From Chitinophaga pinensis (lineage in GTDB: Bacteria > Bacteroidota > Bacteroidia > UKL13-3), in contig CAMCJW010000100.1 in the NCBI GenBank assembly GCA_945875195.1, positions 1 through 9,349 of the forward strand: 9,349 nucleotides of DNA. Reading direction: 5' to 3'. Numbering within the stretch: the stretch's first letter is position 1; each line of letters starts with the position of its first letter. The notes beneath the pieces were generated by a model. The model made no database searches. It was not told the DNA's origin and saw nothing but the letters and a program-made list of their open reading frames with translations. Positions 1 to 7,260 of the stretch are shown piece after piece. Both the position numbers and the translations under genes were made by a program.

Positions 1-1090
1 TTTCTCCATAACCAACAAAGCCTATACTTCCACTATTATAAAGATTGTATTGTAAACCAAAATACAATTTAGGACTAAAAGAGGTTCTATATGCACTAAT
101 AGGATCTTGGTTGGGTTTAAATAATTCTATCACCGAATCTTGTAAATTCTTTATTGTGGTTGAATCTATATTGCTTGGGTCGTCTGTGATAAAACCTTCA
201 AATACAAATGTGGCTTTTTTACTATAACTTTTAGCTTCGTTCCAATTCATAAAACCTACGTCCAAAATACTTGCCGAAACACTCAAACGTTGGTTAACTT
301 TATAGTTCATACCAAAATCAACAGAATAACCTGAGCCAACTGGCTTATTGAAATAGTTTCTAGCAACAGCTATAGGGTCTAGATTATTTGTGTTTATAAT
401 ACCATCTATTCTATCAACGCCAGCACCTCTAATTTCATAGTCTGTAGTAGCTGTTAACCTTAAAGCGTTGTTATTGCCACTATCTGTTTTAAAAGTTGTT
501 GTATTTCTTAACAACTCTCCATCATAATAGCCAATATGGTATTTTCCTTTTATTCCTAAAGTAAGCTTTTCATTGATGTCTCTGGCATAAGATACGTACA
601 AAGATGAATAAGCCGATACCCTTAACTCTATATCACTGATAGAAACATCTTTGCCAAAAGTATTGGTGGCATTGGCGTTTCCAAAATACAGCATGGTTAA
701 TAAATCTTTTGAAAATCCAAAGTTGTGGTTTAAGGTATTTTGTATGCCAAAAGAAAAATAGTTTCTTTTAGCTCTAAACCCAAAAAACAAAGGATTTACC
801 TCATTGTAAATTTGTATGTTTTTTAGATTATATGCATCATTAGTTAAAATTTTATCTAAGGTTTGATTTGCAGTTTCATCTTTCCTGTAAATATCATAGG
901 CAGTTATTCCAGGTAAATATAAATGGTTGTAACTATCAACCAATCCTAATGTAAAGGCTTGCTTGGAGTTAATAGCAGGATTTAAGAAATTGGTTTGACC
1001 TACACTTCTAAAATTATAAAATGTAAGATTGGTTTGGGCATTAACTGAACCAAGCAATACTAGTAAACTGATGAATAGAATTTTTTTCAT
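1..1090 (-). CDS. DUF5723 family outer-membrane protein, partial (C-terminus missing)
   Basis: I translated the minus strand from the ATG at 1090 by hand: 363 codons stay open to the window edge, where the gene is cut off. Residues 1-19 form a Sec signal peptide (MKK start, hydrophobic ILFISLLVLLGSV core, cleavage likely after NA and before QT). The mature N-terminus carries the features I associate with DUF5723: an F-R-S-V-G-Q-T-N-F-L-N-P-A stretch at about residues 26-38, then alternating hydrophobic strands, YARDINEKLTLGIKGK near 165-180 and SVSASILDVGFMNW near 270-283. Such proteins are predicted outer-membrane beta-barrels of Bacteroidota with no assigned biochemical role. Most of the protein should be present if it has the usual size of roughly 450-500 residues. 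It starts 23 bp after the stop of the 706-aa lipoprotein gene with no promoter box between, so the two are probably cotranscribed. The family assignment is by recall of pattern, not by a search. Confidence 0.8.
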   Translation of the reverse strand, partial: MKKILFISLLVLLGSVNAQTNLTFYNFRSVGQTNFLNPAINSKQAFTLGLVDSYNHLYLPGITAYDIYRKDETANQTLDKILTNDAYNLKNIQIYNEVNPLFFGFRAKRNYFSFGIQNTLNHNFGFSKDLLTMLYFGNANATNTFGKDVSISDIELRVSAYSSLYVSYARDINEKLTLGIKGKYHIGYYDGELLRNTTTFKTDSGNNNALRLTATTDYEIRGAGVDRIDGIINTNNLDPIAVARNYFNKPVGSGYSVDFGMNYKVNQRLSVSASILDVGFMNWNEAKSYSKKATFVFEGFITDDPSNIDSTTIKNLQDSVIELFKPNQDPISAYRTSFSPKLYFGLQYNLYNSGSIGFVGYGE

Positions 1091-1113
1091 GTTGTTAATA
1101 TTTGGTTCAGTAA

Positions 1114-3234
1114 TTATTTGCCTTTACCTAATTTGTATTTCAATTTAACCTTTGCAGATATGCCAATTTTAGATACATAATCAGAGTATATTTTTACTGG
1201 TTGACTACCATTATTATAGGTTTTAATTTTCATTCTCACCACCATATTCACTAAATTCTTTTGCTTTATAGCATCGAGTTTTTCCCTGAATAACCTAACA
1301 TTTGTAACACTTGAAGTATTTTTAATGGTTCTTCCATTTGCATCTGGAATTGCAGACAGCATAAAGCTACCAACAGCTATCGTATCCATAATTACGGTGT
1401 CTTTGTCTGCAAAAAACATATCTAACTCCACATCTAATGGAATAGCGTTTTCTAATTTTAAAATTAAATCAATATACTCTATTGAATCCAGGCCTAATTT
1501 GGATTTTATAATTACCCCATCTTTGATTTCAAATAATGGGTTTTCAGATGTTTGTTCAATTACCAGGTTATTTGTTTTTAAACTTAATGGCATTTCAATT
1601 TCATAGCCTACTGCAAAACCAGAGCCCTTTGCAATAAAATCATTGTAACCAGTAAATCCAGCAGCGTTGAGGCTAGCCTTTCCTCCAAATAAAATCTTAC
1701 TTGGTGGTAGGTTCAGCATTTTAACCAGATCAGAATTATTTTTATCTATTATTTTGGTATCATTGATAACTTGGCCTTTTTGCGCCAAGGTAGGATAGCC
1801 TATTAAAATTGGTGGGGCATTTAAGTTCTGGGAAGCACCTTTAGCTGAGGTTCCCTTGGCATCTAATAGAACAGTTACGGGAACACCAATCGAATTAGAG
1901 GTAAATATCTTAAATTTAGGGTCATCTAGTGGAAAACCATTATTAAATTGATCCAAAAAGTCAAATGTTTGTTCAGATGGTTCTATCACAATTTCTCGTG
2001 ATCCCAAATACCCATTTAAATCTTTAAGTTTCAATGTGCCAAAAGTAAAGTTAGCATTCACATAATTTGATGAGTCGAAAGATTTCAAGGTGTTCGATGA
2101 GATAATAGAAGGCTCAACCGAAATTTGCATTTTATTGTAAGGTTGGTTTGGATCCAAGGTCAAATCAAGTAGCACGTTAGATAGGTCTATTTGCCCTGTT
2201 TTGGTTGTATTTTTTATAGAAATGTTAATTGGTGCCATTGGGCTACCATTTTGCTTTGCGCCAACAATTTTAATCTTAATATCGAGCAATTCATCAATAT
2301 TGGATGAAACTGAATAATTAATCAACCCACTTTCAAATGATATATCTCTAATTCTTACAGTAGGATCATCAGCTTTAAGGTCTATTACTAAATTTTGCGA
2401 TTCGATAGTTTTGGAGGGGATTACAACCACTCCACCCGATGCTTTTAAATTTTTAACTTTCACATCAAAGGTTAATCCATCATTTAAATCTATTAAAACA
2501 GGACTAGAACTTGCAAAGGTCTTAAGAATGGGTAATGAAAAGGCTATTTTACTCGACAAGGTTGAACCCGCTAGGTTAATCGAGTCCTTTTTACTTGAAC
2601 CCGCCGCAACATTGGTGTAAATTAATTGTCCAATCAAACTCTGGAATGGAGGGGAGGTATTGAAAATGTTAACGGATATTTGATCTACGGTTACTTTTAG
2701 TTGATTTTTAAATTCTAATACCAAAAATCCACTTGAAATAGACACACTCGAAAATTGAGTTGTGTCTAAACCAAATGAGGTAAGATTCGCATTTTGATCA
2801 TTGATTGCCGGAAAAATAGAGGTGGTTCCATTTGCAGCTTGTAATGCTGTTCTGGTGGCTAAGGTAAAGTTATTCGACAATTGGTTTAAAGACTGCGTTT
2901 GGCTGGCAGCGATATCAGTGATGCCAATTAAACCAAGCTTATTACTAAAATTAACGGGATCAAGCGCTGGAATATTAACGAAACTATCAACAGGAAAACT
3001 TGCAATTGAATCTTCGCGAATAATAAATCGAATAAAGCCGTCGGGGTCATACACAATATTCGAATCTTCCTTGAGAATATTACTCATCTTCATTTCAATC
3101 ATAGCCAATGGAATCCCGAACTCTGGGCTTAAAGTTAAATCATTGAACTTATCAAAATTCAAATCCTTTTTACAGGCGTTTAAAAAGCCAACGGCAACTA
3201 AAAAGAGTAGTAAATATTTTTTTAACATAATCAT
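1114..3234 (-). CDS. Large secreted lipoprotein of unknown function (706 aa)
   Basis: The N-terminus is a clear lipoprotein signal: MIMLKK, a hydrophobic run at residues 7-17, and lipobox L18-N19-A20-C21, so the mature protein would be lipid-anchored at Cys21. The residues after the cysteine (K-K-D) are only a partial match to the acidic surface-export signals known in Bacteroidota, so outer-leaflet display is possible but unproven. The mature region contains a PEFGIPLA segment at 37-44, then about 650 residues rich in Ser, Asn, Ile and Val with alternating hydrophobics. This suggests beta-sandwich domains, for example DISFESGLINYSVSSNIDE from 297 followed by the K-Q-N-G-S segment near 327-331. 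There is no further cysteine, no catalytic motif and no membrane helix that I can see. ATG codons at 3234 and 3228 are both possible starts. It precedes the DUF5723 gene by 23 bp, and a partnership at the outer membrane is my inference. I do not recognise a named gene. Confidence 0.87.
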   Translation of the reverse strand: MIMLKKYLLLFLVAVGFLNACKKDLNFDKFNDLTLSPEFGIPLAMIEMKMSNILKEDSNIVYDPDGFIRFIIREDSIASFPVDSFVNIPALDPVNFSNKLGLIGITDIAASQTQSLNQLSNNFTLATRTALQAANGTTSIFPAINDQNANLTSFGLDTTQFSSVSISSGFLVLEFKNQLKVTVDQISVNIFNTSPPFQSLIGQLIYTNVAAGSSKKDSINLAGSTLSSKIAFSLPILKTFASSSPVLIDLNDGLTFDVKVKNLKASGGVVVIPSKTIESQNLVIDLKADDPTVRIRDISFESGLINYSVSSNIDELLDIKIKIVGAKQNGSPMAPINISIKNTTKTGQIDLSNVLLDLTLDPNQPYNKMQISVEPSIISSNTLKSFDSSNYVNANFTFGTLKLKDLNGYLGSREIVIEPSEQTFDFLDQFNNGFPLDDPKFKIFTSNSIGVPVTVLLDAKGTSAKGASQNLNAPPILIGYPTLAQKGQVINDTKIIDKNNSDLVKMLNLPPSKILFGGKASLNAAGFTGYNDFIAKGSGFAVGYEIEMPLSLKTNNLVIEQTSENPLFEIKDGVIIKSKLGLDSIEYIDLILKLENAIPLDVELDMFFADKDTVIMDTIAVGSFMLSAIPDANGRTIKNTSSVTNVRLFREKLDAIKQKNLVNMVVRMKIKTYNNGSQPVKIYSDYVSKIGISAKVKLKYKLGKGK

Positions 3235-3417
3235 TATTTATTTTATAGGTGGGTGGTCATTAATTGGCTCGAATTCTTTATTGATTAATTTCTTTATCAG
3301 ATATAACTTTTACTATATAGGCATTAATCCTAATCTGAATTGACTTAAAACAGATAGTTTTCTTGAATGGTTGTTTCCTTTTCCATTGTTTAAATTTACC
3401 CTCTTTTGATGGATCCT

Positions 3418-3450
3418 AATGCTGCTAATCTGGAAATAACTAGCAGCGTT
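3418..3450. repeat. Inverted repeat, 10-bp stem
   Basis: AATGCTGCTA at 3418-3427 pairs with TAGCAGCGTT at 3441-3450: seven perfect central pairs, one G-T wobble and two further A-T pairs, around a 13-nt loop. No T-tract follows on either strand, so it is not a standard intrinsic terminator. It could be a hairpin in an untranslated leader of the lipoprotein operon or a protein-binding site. Confidence 0.55.
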
Positions 3451-3530
3451 TATGGTTAAATAATTGAAATTAGTTGATACGCTTTTACAGGTAACCACTA
3501 GATATTGAGGTATATCTTCGAAGAAAAGCC

Positions 3531-3549
3531 AACTATTTCTTAAATAGTT
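3531..3549. repeat. Perfect 8-bp inverted repeat with 3-nt loop
   Basis: AACTATTT at 3531-3538 and AAATAGTT at 3542-3549 are exact reverse complements around the loop CTT. On the plus strand the stem runs into TTT, so it resembles a weak, AT-only terminator in that direction, but no plus-strand gene precedes it. On the minus strand it would lie about 300 nt upstream of the lipoprotein gene. Confidence 0.5.
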
Positions 3550-3936
3550 TTTCACCATAATTCGAATATAAATAATAATTTTTATAAATAGGTTTTTTTT
3601 AATTTTACTTTTAGGCAATCTGATTTTATTTTTTTAATGGAATCATTTCTATTTATTCCCATAGTTTAAGATTCTCCCCGAGATTTATGGGTAGAAAGGA
3701 TAACCAGGTATTGGAATATCGTGTACTCATTTTTTTTAGTATTGCATAAGCTCGCTAGCGATATAACTGGAGTAATTATTTGAAAGTAAACTAGGTGGAT
3801 TTCTTGGTTTTAATTTCCCTTTTCTATTGCATTATCAATTGCCCTTTAACATGTTCTGGCAGCAACTCAAAACTTGTATTTTAAGCTCTTTTAAATGCCT
3901 TAGCACATTACTAAGTTGGTTAAAATAAATCTTTAA

Positions 3937-3967
3937 AGTATCTTTTTTCTTAGTTTTTAATGATACT
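3937..3967 (-). terminator. Weak terminator-like hairpin after the 118-aa gene
   Basis: On the minus strand, AGTATC and GATACT form a six-pair stem around an A-rich loop of 19 nt, followed by T-rich sequence. It starts about 30 nt downstream of the 118-aa gene's stop codon. The stem is short and the loop large, so termination here is only a possibility. Confidence 0.2.
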
Positions 3968-3996
3968 ATTTAAACAGCAAGAACAAGGCGCATCAA

Positions 3997-4353
3997 TTAA
4001 AGAATATTCCCTTCTTTATCAATAAATTGCGACCCCAAGAAGTGACCATGTTTAAAAACTTTAACCAAGATATTATTTTGCAAAGGTGCTACACTTGGTA
4101 TTCTAAGGTAGGTGTTCATTTGCGAATTGGAAATTACCTCTAATTCAAAGTAACTCACCCCATTGGGCAAATTACTTTGCTTTTTTAGCGCTAAGCATTC
4201 GTTATTCCTTAAGTAACCATCAATTACTTCAATGCCCGTTATGCCGCCTTCACCATCTTTCTCAAATCCTACGTATACTTTGTATGGGGCTCTTAAATCT
4301 TCGGTTTGTGAAGATTTGCTTTTTTTGTTTAAGGCAACAATTGGGGCGTTCAT
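3997..4353 (-). CDS. Hypothetical protein, 118 aa
   Basis: I do not recognise this protein. It has a hydrophilic N-terminus (K-K-S-K-S-S-Q near residues 10-16), no signal peptide, no membrane helix and no cysteine pair or catalytic signature. It is therefore probably cytosolic. From about residue 24 it alternates hydrophobic and polar residues (YKVYVGFEKDGEGG, then FELEVISNSQ and ILVKVFKHGHFLGSQF), which suggests a small all-beta fold. A TAnnTTTG box 18 nt upstream of the ATG and a 90-bp gap after cysS suggest that it has its own promoter. The continuous frame with normal amino-acid composition, plus the well-placed box, is why I accept it as a gene. It is followed by a long gene-free stretch, so it looks monocistronic or like the tail of the cysS unit. 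Confidence 0.68.
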   Translation of the reverse strand: MNAPIVALNKKSKSSQTEDLRAPYKVYVGFEKDGEGGITGIEVIDGYLRNNECLALKKQSNLPNGVSYFELEVISNSQMNTYLRIPSVAPLQNNILVKVFKHGHFLGSQFIDKEGNIL

Positions 4354-4371
4354 GTTAATAATTTAATAGGA

Positions 4372-4379
4372 CAAAAATA
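4372..4379 (-). promoter_or_regulatory. Candidate promoter -7 box for the 118-aa gene
   Basis: The minus strand reads TATTTTTG, an exact match to the Bacteroidota -7 consensus TAnnTTTG, 18 nt before the ATG at 4353. A start of transcription about 7 nt downstream would leave a leader near 12 nt. No good TTTG -33 element lies at the usual 19-21 nt spacing, so a bound activator may be needed (see the adjacent repeats). Confidence 0.5.
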
Positions 4380-4381
4380 AG

Positions 4382-4432
4382 AGTGGTTTGTGAATTAAAG
4401 ATTACCACTTACTCAAATTTTCCTACCACTTA
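4382..4432. repeat. Direct repeat TACCACTTA x2 plus inverted half-site
   Basis: TACCACTTA occurs at 4403-4411 and again at 4424-4432, exactly 21 bp apart, or two helical turns. An inverted AGTGGT lies at 4382-4387. All sit just upstream of, or abutting, the candidate promoter of the 118-aa gene, as expected for binding sites of a regulator. Alternatively AGTGGT/ACCACT could form a hairpin followed by a T-rich run, which would act as a weak terminator for cysS. Confidence 0.4.
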
Positions 4433-4443
4433 GTAATTAGAAC

Positions 4444-5907
4444 TTACAAAATGGTATAAGACACTCCTTCTTTTCCATCTTTTATCTCAATCCCAATCTC
4501 TTTTAATTGGTCTCTAATAAAATCAGAGGTAGTAAAGTCCTTTTTGGATTTAGCATCAGCCCTCATGTCTATTATCATTTTCATGAGACCATCCACTTTT
4601 TCTGTTCCAGCATCGTTTTCATGCTTCAAACCAAGAACATTGAAGGTAATCTCTTGCATGAATATGCTCAATTCAGCCTTATCTAAAGCCGATAAGTGTT
4701 CTTTGCCATCATTGACCGAGTTAATTAACCTTACCGCATCAAAAAGGTGTGCAAGGGCAATTGGCGTATTAAAATCCTCATTTAATGCGTTATAAACATT
4801 GGCTTTTATTTCAGATACCGAGAAGCTTGAACTTACATCTGTTTTAAGTTGTTCAATAATCTTAACGCCGCTTAGTAACCTGGCAAGTCCTTTTTCTGCT
4901 GCTTGCAAAGCCTCATTCCTAAAATCTAGTGTACTCCTGTAATGCGCCTGCAACATAAAAAACCTCACCGTCATTGGACTATAACCTTTATCCAATAATT
5001 TATGCTCACCACTAAACAACTCAGCTGGCAAAAACGAATTGCCCAAACTCTTGCTCATTTTTTGTCCGTTAACAGTAAGCATATTGGTATGAACCCAATA
5101 CCTAGCTGGTTGGGTATGGTGACAAGCTAAATTTTGGGCAATTTCATTGGTATGGTGTGTGGGCACCAAATCCATTCCTCCTCCATGTATATCAAACTCA
5201 TGGCCCAAATATTTACTACTCATGGCCGAGCATTCTATGTGCCAGCCAGGGAATCCCTCGCCCCAAGGACTTTCCCATTTCATCAAATGCTCGGGTTTGG
5301 CCTTAATCCAAAGGGCAAAATCCAATCTGCCTTTTTTCTCATCTTGCCCGTCTAATTCTCTTGTATTGGTTAATAAATCATCCAAATTGCGATTGGATAG
5401 GGCAGTATAATTTTGCTCCTTAGAGAATTTTTCTACATCAAAATAAATAGTGCCATTCACCTCATAGGCATACCCATTGGCAATAATCTTTTTAGTCATT
5501 TCTATTTGCTCAATGATATGACCAGTTGCTGTTGGTTCAATGCTTGGTGGCAAGGTGTTAAATTGGCGCAATACCTCATGAAAATCTAAGGTGTATTTTT
5601 GCACTATTTCCATGGGTTCAACCTGTTCTAGTTTTGCTTTTTTGGCAAACTTATCTTCCCCTTCATCTCGGTCTCCTTCCAGGTGTCCGGCATCTGTAAT
5701 GTTACGAACATAACGCACTTTATAACCCAAATGTAACAAATACCTAAAAATTACATCAAACGAAATATAGGTTCGAGCATTACCCAAATGTGCATTGCTA
5801 TATACCGTAGGGCCACACACATACATGCCAACATAACCTTTATGTATAGGTTCAAAAACAGATGTTTCTCTGCTAAGCGTATTGTATATTTTTAAAACAG
5901 AAGTCAT
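4444..5907 (-). CDS. cysS: Cysteinyl-tRNA synthetase
   Basis: Class I aminoacyl-tRNA synthetase that activates cysteine with ATP and charges tRNA-Cys in the cytoplasm. Signatures in order: MYVCGPTVYSNAHLGN at residues 28-43, containing the HIGH-type motif HLGN (40-43), then GWHIECSAMS around 226, the HGGGMDL segment at 241-247 and KMSKS at 283-287. The zinc ligands expected from the E. coli enzyme map to C31, C226, H251 and E255, all present. The 487-residue length is normal for the family (E. coli 461), and the C-terminal anticodon-binding region is intact. The zinc-site segment reads VPTHHTNE where FPHHENE is common, a substitution pattern without an indel. It starts 30 bp after the deacetylase gene and has its own TAnnTTTG box in that gap, so it can be read both from the pth cluster and independently. 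Confidence 0.98.
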   Translation of the reverse strand: MTSVLKIYNTLSRETSVFEPIHKGYVGMYVCGPTVYSNAHLGNARTYISFDVIFRYLLHLGYKVRYVRNITDAGHLEGDRDEGEDKFAKKAKLEQVEPMEIVQKYTLDFHEVLRQFNTLPPSIEPTATGHIIEQIEMTKKIIANGYAYEVNGTIYFDVEKFSKEQNYTALSNRNLDDLLTNTRELDGQDEKKGRLDFALWIKAKPEHLMKWESPWGEGFPGWHIECSAMSSKYLGHEFDIHGGGMDLVPTHHTNEIAQNLACHHTQPARYWVHTNMLTVNGQKMSKSLGNSFLPAELFSGEHKLLDKGYSPMTVRFFMLQAHYRSTLDFRNEALQAAEKGLARLLSGVKIIEQLKTDVSSSFSVSEIKANVYNALNEDFNTPIALAHLFDAVRLINSVNDGKEHLSALDKAELSIFMQEITFNVLGLKHENDAGTEKVDGLMKMIIDMRADAKSKKDFTTSDFIRDQLKEIGIEIKDGKEGVSYTIL

Positions 5908-5924
5908 GGTAATTTGCTAAAATG

Positions 5925-5932
5925 CAAAAGTA
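5925..5932 (-). promoter_or_regulatory. Candidate promoter -7 box for cysS
   Basis: The minus strand reads TACTTTTG, an exact TAnnTTTG match, 17 nt before the cysS ATG in the 30-bp gap after the deacetylase gene. The -33 position would fall inside the end of that gene and shows no clear TTG. An internal promoter would keep this essential gene expressed if the upstream surface genes were silent. Confidence 0.5.
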
Positions 5933-5937
5933 AACAT

Positions 5938-7242
5938 TTATTCGAATAAGCTTTCATAAACCTGCTCCCAATCTGCCCATCCCAAACTTGTATCAAAACT
6001 AGAATTGTGCCAAATGGAAATAAAATTACCATTTACTTTTTGAACCGACTGTTTTAGTTGTGCAATTTTTTCCTTAGCCTGCTGTGGCGTTAAAGCTAAG
6101 CTATTTTTCAAGGTCACATCCATCACACACGGTGAGTTGACTAGTATATTTAAAGTATAATTTTTATGTAAATTAAATAGGTAGAAAGGTAATGAGGTAG
6201 ACGCCCTAAAACCAACTGCTGTGGCATAAGCCATTGTATAGTCCTCTGATAGCTCATACCTAAGCATCGTTTCATAGCTTTCTGGTACCTTGGCTTTTAA
6301 AAAGTGATGCCTGCTTAATTTTGGTTCAAAATTGGTCAGTAACTTAAAAACTTGGTGCTCATATAAATTGGCTTTACTCTGCAAACTTGCCTTATATGAT
6401 GGGTGTATGCCAAGCCTATTATTGGGTAATAATTTTTGAACCAAGTCCTTCATCTCTTGGCTCAAAGGTGAGATGTTTTTATCATGACCTCCATAATCTG
6501 CTAACAATAAAAAAAAGAGTGTTTCAATGTTTTTTTTCTTAGCGGTTTGAACCAAAAAATCATAGGTATCATAAGGATCCTTTTTTGGTGCAACAAGACT
6601 ATATTTATCTGGTTTGCCTTTTAATAAAGACCCTGCAAATTTTCTGAGCAGTGGAAAAAAACCATGACCTTTATATTTGTATGCAAAATCCACATCTACG
6701 GTATTCAATTGCTCAAACACCTTGGTTTTAATAGGTATTTCGGGATATTGTTTTTTGAGTGTTTCAGTAAATAGTTGGTGCCAATGATCAACCAATGGAA
6801 ACTCCAAAAAGTTGTTTTCAAAGGCCAAACTATTCATTGGTTTATACCTATTGTGTTCATCTTTTGAGCTTGGTAAATACTCTTCGTACCTACTCAATAA
6901 ATAAAAACTTGCAGCAAATAAATCAAAACTTAAATAAGTTGTATGAATTTTAAAATCAGGGATATTCTCATGAGGCATAAAGAAGAATTGACTATGCCAT
7001 TTTTTATCTTTTTGAACCGAAATTTTTTGCGTTACCAAAGTTTCCTCAAACAACAATGGTGCACATGGAATGTTTAAACAACCTTCAATAATAGTATTGC
7101 CATAATGAATTCGCTTGTTGTGCGATTTCAAAAAATATTCTATGCTATCTGTTAACTTGTATGCTAGGCCAAGTCGGTGCAAAAGCAATTCATCTAAAAT
7201 ATATTTTACTCTTTCGGTGAGGTGTGGAACAAAAACCAACAT
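5938..7242 (-). CDS. Polysaccharide deacetylase family protein (DUF7033-like N-terminus)
   Basis: The 434-residue layout matches the Bacteroidota proteins annotated as polysaccharide deacetylase with an N-terminal DUF7033 region (here roughly 1-170) and a C-terminal NodB-like domain (about 178-430). Visible landmarks are TVDVD at 182-185 for the metal-binding Asp motif, DPYDTYDF at 222-229, GIHPSY at 278-283, SRHHF at 310-314, DYTMAYA at 334-340, GFRAST at 344-349 and WHN at 411-413. Family enzymes remove N- or O-acyl groups from glycans, but substrate and activity are unknown here. The second NodB motif has one His (GIHPSY) rather than the usual HxxxH. There is no signal peptide or membrane helix, so it may act in the cytosol on lipid-linked glycan. 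It starts 18 bp after the flippase gene, which supports a joint role in making or modifying an exported polysaccharide. The family assignment is from motif recall. Confidence 0.85.
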   Translation of the reverse strand: MLVFVPHLTERVKYILDELLLHRLGLAYKLTDSIEYFLKSHNKRIHYGNTIIEGCLNIPCAPLLFEETLVTQKISVQKDKKWHSQFFFMPHENIPDFKIHTTYLSFDLFAASFYLLSRYEEYLPSSKDEHNRYKPMNSLAFENNFLEFPLVDHWHQLFTETLKKQYPEIPIKTKVFEQLNTVDVDFAYKYKGHGFFPLLRKFAGSLLKGKPDKYSLVAPKKDPYDTYDFLVQTAKKKNIETLFFLLLADYGGHDKNISPLSQEMKDLVQKLLPNNRLGIHPSYKASLQSKANLYEHQVFKLLTNFEPKLSRHHFLKAKVPESYETMLRYELSEDYTMAYATAVGFRASTSLPFYLFNLHKNYTLNILVNSPCVMDVTLKNSLALTPQQAKEKIAQLKQSVQKVNGNFISIWHNSSFDTSLGWADWEQVYESLFE

Positions 7243-7260
7243 GCTACGAAGTTACTAAAC

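Larger units (their letters stand above)
3235..3996. other. 762-bp gene-free stretch
   Basis: AT-rich DNA between the 118-aa gene and the lipoprotein gene. The longest open frame (3313-3618, minus, 101 codons) has low-complexity, Ile/Lys/Asn-rich content with no domain, signal peptide or promoter box, and I do not accept it. A 25-codon plus-strand frame at 3851-3928 (MFWQQLKTC start) is equally unsupported. I find no TAnnTTTG box on either strand here, so the lipoprotein operon's promoter is not identified. The stretch does hold two strong inverted repeats (3418-3450, 3531-3549), a weak terminator-like hairpin (3937-3967) and two 10-bp palindromes (TCTTCGAAGA at 3515-3524, TCGCTAGCGA at 3752-3761). 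No tRNA-like fold was seen. Confidence 0.6.

Noticed and set aside
2801..3343. 180-codon plus-strand open frame opposite the lipoprotein gene
   Set aside because: It is antisense to the lipoprotein's N-terminal coding region, whose signal peptide and lipobox are convincing. It has no promoter or recognisable motif.
3313..3618. 101-codon open frame on the minus strand in the long gap
   Set aside because: Ile/Lys/Asn-rich low-complexity content, no domain or signal, no promoter box; it also contains both inverted repeats and looks like chance in AT-rich DNA.
3851..3928. 25-codon plus-strand frame with two Cys and hydrophobic content, peptide-like
   Set aside because: No promoter box, no conserved pattern, and short frames of this size are expected by chance.
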